A DNA stretch of 64,000 nucleotides from Arctopsyche grandis. Taxonomy: Eukaryota > Arthropoda > Insecta > Trichoptera > Hydropsychidae. The translations under genes were made by a program, and so were the position numbers. This document shows, in pieces, positions 51,836-64,000 of the stretch. Each line of letters begins with the position of its first letter. Position 1 is the stretch's first letter. Location: the NCBI RefSeq assembly GCF_051622035.1, contig NC_135365.1, positions 15,604,001 through 15,668,000 on the forward strand, written 5' to 3'. The notes below the pieces were generated by a model. It was not told the origin of the DNA. It saw only the letters and a program-made list of their open reading frames with translations, and made no database searches.

Positions 51836-53092
51836 CTGATCATGGGGGCGAAGCCCTTGACGGCATTTAATCATGGGGGCGCGGAGGGGCGAAGCCCTAA
51901 TAGGCATTAACTAAGGGGGGCGAAGCCCTAGGCGGCATTTAATCATGAGGGTGCGGAGGGGCGAAGCCCCAAAAGGCATTAATTATGGGGGGCGAAGCCC
52001 TAAACGGCATTTAATAATGGGGGCGCGGAGGGGCGAAGCCCTAAAAGGCATTAACTAAGGGGGGCGAAGCCCTAAACGGCATTTAATAATGGGGGCGCGG
52101 AGGGGCGAAGCCCTAAAAGGCAACTGATAATGGGGGCGAAGCCCTAGACGGCAATTAACCATGGGGACGTGGAGGGGCGAAGCCCTTATCGGCAACTGAT
52201 CATGGGGGCGAAGCCCTAGACGGCATTTAATCATGAGGGTGTGGAGGGGCGAAGCCCCAAAAGGCATTAGTTAAGGGCGGCGAAGCCCTAAACGGCAGTT
52301 AATCATGGGGGCGCGGAGGGGCGAAGCCCTAAAAGGCAACTGATCATGGGGGCGAAGCCCTAGACGGCATTTAACCATGGGGACGTGGAGGGGCGAAGCC
52401 CTTATCGGTAATTGATCATGGGGGCGAAGCCCTAGACGGCAATTAACCATGGGGACGTGGAGGGGCGAAGCCCTAAAAGGCAACTGATCATGGGGGCGAA
52501 GCCCTAGACGGCATTTAACCATGGGGACGTGGAGGGGCGAAGCCCTTATCGGCAACTGATCATGGGGGCGAAGCCCTAGACGGCATTTAATCATGAGGGT
52601 GCGGAGGGGCGAAGCCTCAAAAGGCATTAGTTAAGGGGGGCGAAGCCCTAAACGGCAGTTAATCATGGGGGCGCGGAGGGGCGAAGCCCTAAAAGGCATT
52701 AGCTAAGGGGGGCGAAGCCCTAAACGGCAATTAATCTTGGGGGCGCGGGGGGCGAAGCCCTAAAAGGCATTAACTAGGGGGGGCGAAGCCCTAGACGGCA
52801 TTTAATCATGGGGGTGCGGAGGGGCGAAGCCCTAAAAGGCATTAACTAAGGGGGGCGAAGCCCTAAACGGCAATTAATCTTGGGGGCGCGGGTGGCGAAG
52901 CCCTAAAAGGCATTAACTAAGGGGGGCGAAGCCCTAGACGGCTTTGAATCATGGGGGCGCGGAGGGGCGAAGCCCTAAAAGGCAACTGATCATGGGGGCG
53001 AAGCCCTAAACGGCAATTGCTCATGGGGCGTGGAGGGGCGAAGCCCTAGAAGGCAAAGGCTCAGGGGGGTGCCGAGGGCGAAGCCCTAGAAG
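51836..53092 (+). repeat. gggcgaagccct array inside Helitron copy 1
   Basis: Alternating units of roughly 31 bp (with aaaaggcattaactaagg) and 41 bp (with acggcatttaatcatggggg), each carrying the small palindrome gggcgaagccct/agggcttcgccc. The same array, inverted, is in copy 2 at 55341-56690. Confidence 0.9.
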
Positions 53093-53301
53093 GCAAAAAA
53101 AAAAAATTTGATTTTTTTTTTTGATTTTTTAAAAAATTTTTTTGATTTTTTTTTTGATTTTTTTTTTATTTTTTTTTTATTTTTTTTTTTATTTTTTTTT
53201 TAAATTTTTTTTTTAAATTTTTAAATTTTTTTTTTAATTAGCTTAGTCATGTTTAAGCGGTTTATATTATAAACACTGAGCGAAGCCGGGTAATACAGCA
53301 A

Positions 53302-54127
<826 letters not shown>

Positions 54128-54894
54128 ATTTATTTAATTGAAATTAGTGGCAGCTGGCATCATCAAGCTTGACTGTTTTATTCCAGGCAAGACGGTCAAC
54201 CAAGGAATGTAGTCGGTTTCTTCTTTTAAGTGGAATAACAAATCAAATACTGTGGTATAATTCTATAGAAAAATAAGCGTCAGGGCTTTAATAAATAACC
54301 AAATTCATGTTGTTTTATTTTTAAAAACTGAAAATCGAACCAGTCGTAATGTTGTCGCCAATTCTAAAGAATCGTCAATTAATTGAGCTCTATTTAAAAG
54401 ATGAATACTGCTGAGGTTAGCATTCAAAGTTTCCGTAAAAGGTTCCAATTATTTTCTTCGTACATCACACGATAGTAACCTACATATGTTATATGCGATA
54501 ACAATGAATATTAGAAATAAATTAATAAATAAAGAAGATAAAAAGAAAACGAATTAAAGCACTATACCAGTTTCTTGCTTGTCAAGTATAAACCAACTAT
54601 CTTCCTCTAAATCCAAGGGTATATTTAAAAAAGTATCAATCGGGCTGAACCATTTTTGCACAAGCGTATTCTGAAAATCACCTCCCTTAGATGTGAACCA
54701 AGTTATTGGAATCCACCATTTTTCGGAAGACGTAATGTTCATTTGATAAAACCGCTTACATCCAAAAATTACATCCAATTAATTTATAAATTAATATATA
54801 CAATTATGATTTTTTACTATCAATCTATGTAACATAATAAACTGTAAATTTTCCAAATAAATAATAAATAAAATATTTTATTATTATTTATTAT

Positions 54895-55102
<208 letters not shown>

Positions 55103-55340
55103 CTAGCTGTATTACCCGGCTTCGCTCAGTGTTTATAATATAAACCGCTTAAACATGACTAAGCTAATTTAATTAAAAAAAAAAAAAAAAATTAAAAAAA
55201 AATTAAAAAATTAAAAAAAAAAATAAAAAAAAAATAAAAAAAATAAAAAATAAAAAAAAATATAAAAATAAAAAAAAAATAAAAAAAAAATCAAAAAATT
55301 TTTTTAAAAAATCAAAAAAAAAAAATCAAAATTTTTTTTT

Positions 55341-56690
55341 GCCTTCTAGGGCTTCGCCCTCGGCGCCCCCCTGAGCCTTTGCCTTCTAGGGCTTCGCCCC
55401 TCCACGCCCCATGAGCAATTGCCGTTTAGGGCTTCGCCCCCCTTAGTTAATGCCTTTTAGGGCTTCGCCCCTCCGCACCCCCATGATTAAATGCCGTCTA
55501 GGGCTTCGCCCCCCTTAGTTAATGCCTTTTAGGGCTTCGCCCCCCGCGCCCCCAAGATTAATTGCCGTTTAGGGCTTCGCCCCCCTTAGTTAATGCCTTT
55601 TAGGGCTTCGCCCCTCCGCGCCCCCATGATTTAATGCCGTCCAAGGCTTCGCCCCCATGATCAGTTGCCTTTTAGGGCTTCGCCCCCCGCGCCCCCAAGA
55701 TTAATTGCCGTTTAGGGCTTCGCCCCCCTTAGTTAATGCCTTTTAGGGCTTCGCCCCTCCGCGCCCCCATGATTAAATGCCGTCTAAGGCTTCGCCCCCA
55801 TGATCAGTTGCCTTTTAGGGCTTCGCCCCCCACGCCCCCAAGATTAATTGCCGTTTAGGGCTTCGCCCCCCTTAGTTAATGCCTTTTAGGGCTTCGCCCC
55901 TCCGCGCCCCCATGATTAAATGCCGTCTAAGGCTTCGCCCCCATGATCAGTTGCCTTTTAGGGCTTCGCCCCCCACGCCCCCAAGATTAATTGTCGTTTA
56001 GGGCTTCGCCCCCCTTAGTTAATGCCTTTTGGGGCTTCGCCCCTCCACGTCCCCATGGTTAATTGCCGTCTAGGGCTTCGCCCCCATGATCAGTTGCCTT
56101 TTAGGGCTTCGCCCCTCCAAGTCCCCATGGTTAATTGCCGTCTAGGGCTTCGCCCCCATGATCAGTTGCCTTTTAGGGCTTCGCCCCTCCACGCCCCCAT
56201 GATTAAATGCCGTCTAGGGCTTCGCCCCCCTTAGTTAATGCCTTTTAGGGCTTCGCCCCCCGCGCCCCCAAGATTAATTGCCGTTTAGGGCTTCGCCCCC
56301 CTTAGCTAATGCCTTTTAGGGCTTCGCCCCTCCGCATCCCCATGTTTAAATGCCGTCTAGGGCTTCGCCCCCCTTAGTTATTGCCTTTTAGGGCTTCGCC
56401 CCCCGCGCCCCCAAGATTAATTGCCGTTTAGGGCTTCGCCCCCCTTAGTTAATGCCTTTTGGGGCTTCGCCCCTCCGCGCCCCCATGATTTAATGCCGTT
56501 CAAGGCTTCGCCCCCATGATCAGTTGCCTTTTAGGGCTTCGCCCCCCGCGCCCCCAAGATTTATTGCCGTTTAGGGCTTCGCCCCCCTTAGTTAATGCCT
56601 TTTAGGGCTTCGCCCCTCCGCGCCCCCATGATTAATTGCCGTCTAGGGCTTCGCCCCCCTTAGTTAATGCCTATTAGGGCTTGCGCCCCA
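55341..56690 (-). repeat. agggcttcgccc array inside Helitron copy 2
   Basis: Inverted counterpart of 51836-53092 with the same alternating unit types and a different copy number. Confidence 0.9.
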
Positions 56691-57180
56691 TGAGGCTGGG
56701 CCCCCCGGGCCCCCTTCGGGGCCCCACGGGGCTGCGCCCAATGTGTCTCAAATTGAGCCACACGGGGCTGCGCCCCATGAGGCTGGGCCCCCCGGGCCCC
56801 CTTTCGGGGCCCCACGGGGCCCCACGGGGCTGCGCCCCTTGTGGCGCCCCCTTTTGAGCCCCATGGGGCTGCGCCCCATGAGGCTGGGCCTCCCGGGCCC
56901 CCTTCGGGGCCCCACGGGGCTGTGCCCCTTGTGGCGCCCCCTTTTGAGCCCCATGGGGCTGCGCCCCATGAGGCTGGGCCCCCCGGGCCCCCTTCGGGGC
57001 CCCACGGGGCTGCGCCCCTTGTGGCGCCCCCTTTTGAGCCCCATGGGGCTGCGCCCCATGAGGCTGGGCCCCCCGGGCCCCCTTCGGGGCCCCACTGGGC
57101 TGCGCCCCTTGTGGCGCCCCCTTTTGAGCCCCACGGGGCTGCGCCCCTTGTGGCGCCCCTGGCGGGGCCCCATGAAACTA
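56691..57180 (-). repeat. 90-bp GC-rich array inside Helitron copy 2
   Basis: About five units with gcgccccatgaggctgggcc recurring at 56870, 56960 and 57050 (90-bp steps). The corresponding part of copy 1 uses 15-bp units instead. Confidence 0.88.
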
Positions 57181-57368
57181 CTCGCTTTGCGCCCCCGCGG
57201 GGGTGAATCCATTGAATCGAAAAAAACAAATCGGCGCCCATGGATCGAAAAAAAAAAAAATCGAATCACGTGTTCGATGACGTCACCGATCTACGGACGA
57301 CGACGACGACGACGACGACCAAGGATATTTACATACATACAAAGTCTCTTTCCAAATTATAGATTAGA

Positions 57369-57502
57369 TATCTTCGGGCTCGTTCTCCAACAAGTGACCA
57401 TAACAACACGCATCCGGTCTTTCCCATGCATACCACACTCATACTTTATCCCTTGCAGTTTGACCAACCACAATTACGGCTCGTTTAAAAATCATTCCTA
57501 CA
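57369..57502 (-). repeat. 3' LTR of copy 2, proximal piece
   Basis: 134 bp identical to 60266-60399 of the 5' LTR. Confidence 0.93.
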
Positions 57503-58337
57503 TTTCGGTCATTCCTGACTGTCATTCGCCCTCGGATGACATTCTGTCTTTTATATTTTTACAGCATTTCATCTCACATTCTTTTACATTTCATCTTCTA
57601 CTCTATACAATCATCTTATATTCTTCTAAACATGCTTTCAATTGTCACAATTACAATTTACATCACAATTACAATCATCATCACAACTACATTTCAATAC
57701 ACTTATACATCAATCATTTTACAATTTACATAACAATTACAATTATAACAAATTAATCGTTACACATTTCACTACAAATCAATTTTTCATTTCAACACAA
57801 TTCAATCTTCAATAAAGTTACACATAAATCATCACAATTAAAGTTACACATAAATCATCACAATTACAATTTAAAATTATTTCAAGCAATACAAAACAGA
57901 AAGGTATCACAATTACTATGTAAAATTATTACAAGCAATACAAAACAGAAAGGTATCACAACCTTTACAATGACAAGTAAAATTTTTACCCCGGAAACAA
58001 TCACATTTTAAAACATTACTAGAATTAGCAATAAAACATTAAAATCAATACCTTTACAATGACAGGTTAAATCTTTACACCAGAAACAATCACATTTTAA
58101 AACATTACTAGAATTACATTTCAATACAGTTATCTTATATTCTTCTAAGCATGTAACCACATTAAAACATGATTCAATGTACCAAGCACTTCCCAAAAAA
58201 TACTAGAATAAGCAATAAAACATTACACTTTTCAATCATCAAATTACAAGTAAGGCTTAACTAAAAACCCTCCAGGTATTTCACTTATTCTCTAATTCAC
58301 AAACGCACACTTCACTTCCATCGGTGCAACTTAAATT
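57503..58337 (-). other. 3' untranslated region of LTR copy 2
   Basis: AT-rich, with a partial internal repeat (cacattttaaaacattactagaattac-like blocks near 58003 and 58090). Related in composition and words to 17952-18622. No ORF. Confidence 0.6.
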
Positions 58338-60092
58338 CTATCCAATGCCCTCGGCGATTCTCTGTGACTGTCCGAGGAATCTGCCGTCACCCCACAGATA
58401 TTCTGCTAGTAATTTACCATAAATGAAGTCAACACATATTGGTTCTAGCTCACTGATACATCCAGTAAGTCTTTTCTCAATCCATGGTTCTATTTTCTTT
58501 TCCATTGAATTAACATCAATCCGACTACGACTGAGCTTGAAAGTGAATACAGTGTCTTTTGGTGTTGAAATTTTGACTGGGTCCCTTAATCCTTCTTGTG
58601 ATTTAGCCATATCTTTCTCTTTGTCTTTATGTTTTTCCTTTTCTTTATTCTCATCTTCAGAATTCTTCAAATGACTATAATCCTTAGATCCTTTTCCAAA
58701 TTGATCATCGGGTGGTTCATCTGTATTTGAAAACGGTATGTCTCCGTAGTCCCAAAGTCTTCTTCTTTGCAATCCATCACCGTCCATACTTCCATCAGCC
58801 AGGTTCACACCTCCATCAGCCATGTTCGCATCGTCCTCTTCATCATTGGAAACAATGAGTTCTCTTTGAGCAGACATCTCTCGTGAAGCCCGTTGCTGCA
58901 AAGGTCTTTTTCTGTGCAAACCATCACTGTTCACACTTACATCAGCCAGGTTCACACCTCCATCAGCCATGTTTGCATCGTCCTCTTCATCATTGGAAAC
59001 AATGAGTTCTCTTTGAGCAGACATCTCTCGTGAAGCCCGTTGCTGCAAAGGTATTTTACATGCCTGTTGCCACACTTCCTTACGATCCCTCATGTCTTGC
59101 TCTTTTTTCCTCCTCGGCAGACTCCGTTCTAAGTTAACCTCCATCAAAACACACGGTTTTTTAACACATTTCACTTTGCTGCCGTCAATGCACATAAGAA
59201 CGGATTCTGTGATAGGGCTACCCAACAGGGCGGCACCCGGGATACTGACTTCTTTTCTTATTTCTTCTTGTATTGTCAAGACAGTCTTTGTTTTGGTGCT
59301 GTTACATTGAGCTGATATGTGCCCAAACTCGTTGCAATTGAAGCAGCGGGTTCCTCTTTTCTTGAATCTGCAGTCGGCTGATAAGTGTCCACGTCCTCCG
59401 CAATTGTAACATTGTGGTCTCTCTCTTTCTCGGTTTCTTACGGGCCCCGCCACCCTGGGTTCGTCGTCCTCTCTAATTTTCTCGCACTGCGTAACTCGCG
59501 TCTTCAGCTCCTGGATTGTACCGGCCCCGCTCAGCGTCATTTTTTCATACTTATCAAACCCAAGTCCACCAATTATGTACGCGATAATCGCCTCTTCCTC
59601 AATAAAACTACACTTGGCTGCAATCCCCTTCATCCTGTAAATGTAGCTTAAAATGTCTTCCGCTTTTCCCTTTTTTTCTAACCTCAGTTCTCTGTGCACG
59701 TCCGCACTATTCAACTGATGGCCAAACTCTCTGGTCAATCGTTCCTTAAGTATCGCCCACGTGACGATGCCCGTTTCCGAGTCCAAGAAGTCCTTGGCAG
59801 TTCCTTCACAAGGCATCCGCCCATACACCAACTGTTGTGTCTCCGTCCAGCCGAGGATTTGCGCGTTTTCTTCGAGGCGCTCAATCCACACTGCAATAGG
59901 GCTATTTCTGCCGTTATATTTCGGCAGACCGAAACCAACCTCCAGATCTCGGAAATTGAACTGTGGTATCTCCCTCGTCGTCGTTGCCACTGGCGTCGTC
60001 GTGGATATCATCATCGTCGTGTGGCGTGTTCGCTGACGTGACGTCACCGACGTCACGGGCTTCGCCTTTAAGCTCGTATGCGATCTCGTCAT
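58338..60092 (-). CDS. Gag-like protein with two zinc knuckles and conserved C-terminal module (584 aa)
   Basis: Single ORF of LTR copy 2. Residues about 45-215 are a retrotransposon Gag domain (VWIERLEENAQILGW, WAILKERLTREFG, SYIYRMKGIAAKC). Two CCHC knuckles follow at about 227-265 (CYNCGGRGHLSADC, CFNCNEFGHISAQC), expected to bind RNA. A short AALLGSPITES stretch may be a degenerate protease start. An acidic region with a tandem duplication (RASREMSAQREL and DDANMADGGVNLAD each twice) leads to the C-terminal module (DPVKISTPKD, FTFKLSRSRIDV, WGDGR) shared with copy 1. It has no enzymes. A role as a particle protein used with enzymes from another element is inferred. Confidence 0.87.
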   Translation of the reverse strand: MTRSHTSLKAKPVTSVTSRQRTRHTTMMISTTTPVATTTREIPQFNFRDLEVGFGLPKYNGRNSPIAVWIERLEENAQILGWTETQQLVYGRMPCEGTAKDFLDSETGIVTWAILKERLTREFGHQLNSADVHRELRLEKKGKAEDILSYIYRMKGIAAKCSFIEEEAIIAYIIGGLGFDKYEKMTLSGAGTIQELKTRVTQCEKIREDDEPRVAGPVRNRERERPQCYNCGGRGHLSADCRFKKRGTRCFNCNEFGHISAQCNSTKTKTVLTIQEEIRKEVSIPGAALLGSPITESVLMCIDGSKVKCVKKPCVLMEVNLERSLPRRKKEQDMRDRKEVWQQACKIPLQQRASREMSAQRELIVSNDEEDDANMADGGVNLADVSVNSDGLHRKRPLQQRASREMSAQRELIVSNDEEDDANMADGGVNLADGSMDGDGLQRRRLWDYGDIPFSNTDEPPDDQFGKGSKDYSHLKNSEDENKEKEKHKDKEKDMAKSQEGLRDPVKISTPKDTVFTFKLSRSRIDVNSMEKKIEPWIEKRLTGCISELEPICVDFIYGKLLAEYLWGDGRFLGQSQRIAEGIG

Positions 60093-60174
60093 CGCGCGCG
60101 CGTCCTAACCTCAACTGTCAAAACTCCGCGTCGTCGTCTGACCGCTTCTGGCTGTCACTGGAATGTCTTCGGGC

Positions 60175-60193
60175 ATCCCGGACAAAGCCCCCA
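60175..60193 (-). promoter_or_regulatory. Primer-binding site of LTR copy 2
   Basis: Reading the minus strand, TGGGGGCTTTGTCCGGGAT follows the 5' LTR after a few bases. It differs from the tRNA-Pro match in copy 1 only in the middle (CTTTGT in place of CTCGT). Confidence 0.75.
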
Positions 60194-60196
60194 AAT

Positions 60197-60399
60197 ATAG
60201 GATCCGGATGTGAAGGATTCCAAGTGAAACGCAGATTAAGTCAGAACTATGTATTTATTAACACATATCTTCGGGCTCGTTCTCCAACAAGTGACCATAA
60301 CAACACGCATCCGGTCTTTCCCATGCATACCACACTCATACTTTATCCCTTGCAGTTTGACCAACCACAATTACGGCTCGTTTAAAAATCATTCCTACA
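60197..60399 (-). repeat. 5' LTR of copy 2
   Basis: 203 bp, uninterrupted. It serves as the empty-site reference for the Helitron insertion in the partner LTR. Confidence 0.93.

Positions 60400-64000
<3,601 letters not shown>

Larger units (their letters stand above)
55103..57368 (-). mobile_element. Non-autonomous Helitron, copy 2, inside an LTR
   Basis: On the minus strand it starts TCTAATCTATAATTTGG after A and ends GGTAATACAGCTAG before T. The uninterrupted 5' LTR supplies the empty site (gaagata|tgtgtt), so insertion was between A and T with no duplication, the Helitron hallmark. Length 2,266 bp. Interior: A-rich block (55174-55340), inverted gcttcgcccc array, a 90-bp GC-rich array, and (ACG)n at 57297-57318. 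No protein-coding capacity. Confidence 0.92.

Noticed and set aside
51184-51843. Long open frames in the GC-rich Helitron arrays (up to 219 aa), also 56660-57756
   Set aside because: Unit lengths of 15 and 90 bp are multiples of 3, so all frames stay open; the composition is repeat-driven.
51836-53092. CRISPR-like appearance of short repeats with spacers
   Set aside because: Eukaryotic context, GC-rich palindromic units that grade into each other, no unique spacers and no cas genes; it lies inside a Helitron.

Overview
The window is AT-rich insect genomic DNA. It holds a tandem array of M1-family aminopeptidase N (APN) genes, all on the minus strand, embedded in and broken by transposable elements. 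An insect is suggested by split genes with short GT-AG introns, midgut-type APN paralogues, a TATA plus TCAGT-initiator promoter, hAT, piggyBac, MULE, RTE, Helitron and gypsy-like elements, and a telomere-like GGTTAGGTT minisatellite. The order cannot be fixed from the sequence alone.

Layout: APN-A (597-6186) has 14 coding exons, encodes 999 aa and is intact. It carries a repeat-rich hydrophobic C-terminal tail that the paralogues lack. A decayed hAT element (7070-9217) with an exact 8-bp target duplication separates it from APN-B (9576-15513), which has 15 coding exons, encodes 936 aa, is intact and contains one GC-AG intron. Upstream of B lies a 3,104-bp LTR element (15812-18915) sitting inside a (TA)n tract. 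APN-C (21477-25144) is a pseudogene with two frameshifts and an internal deletion. APN-D (28387-45591) keeps every exon length in frame, but it has a piggyBac copy in exon 2, a MULE at the exon 13 splice donor, and a full-length RTE-like LINE just inside intron 11. APN-E (49381-54754) is a decayed 3' fragment whose intron 10 holds a Helitron. C and D retain matching promoters (TATA at -30) and a noncoding first exon, and their 5' flanks are copies of one another, so they arose by recent tandem duplication.

The right end holds a second LTR element (55034-60399, minus). Its 3' LTR is split by a second Helitron copy, and the intact 5' LTR shows the empty site. Beyond it is an array of 84-bp units reaching the window edge.

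The most novel candidate is the LTR pair. Both are about 3.10 kb, each has identical LTRs (compared by eye), each has one intact ORF (598 or 584 codons) that joins a Gag domain to a shared acidic C-terminal module, and neither has polymerase or integrase. They look like a defined non-autonomous gag-only family, not random decay products. Splice sites, target duplications and LTR lengths were worked out by eye; exon lengths agree in phase across the paralogues, which supports the models.
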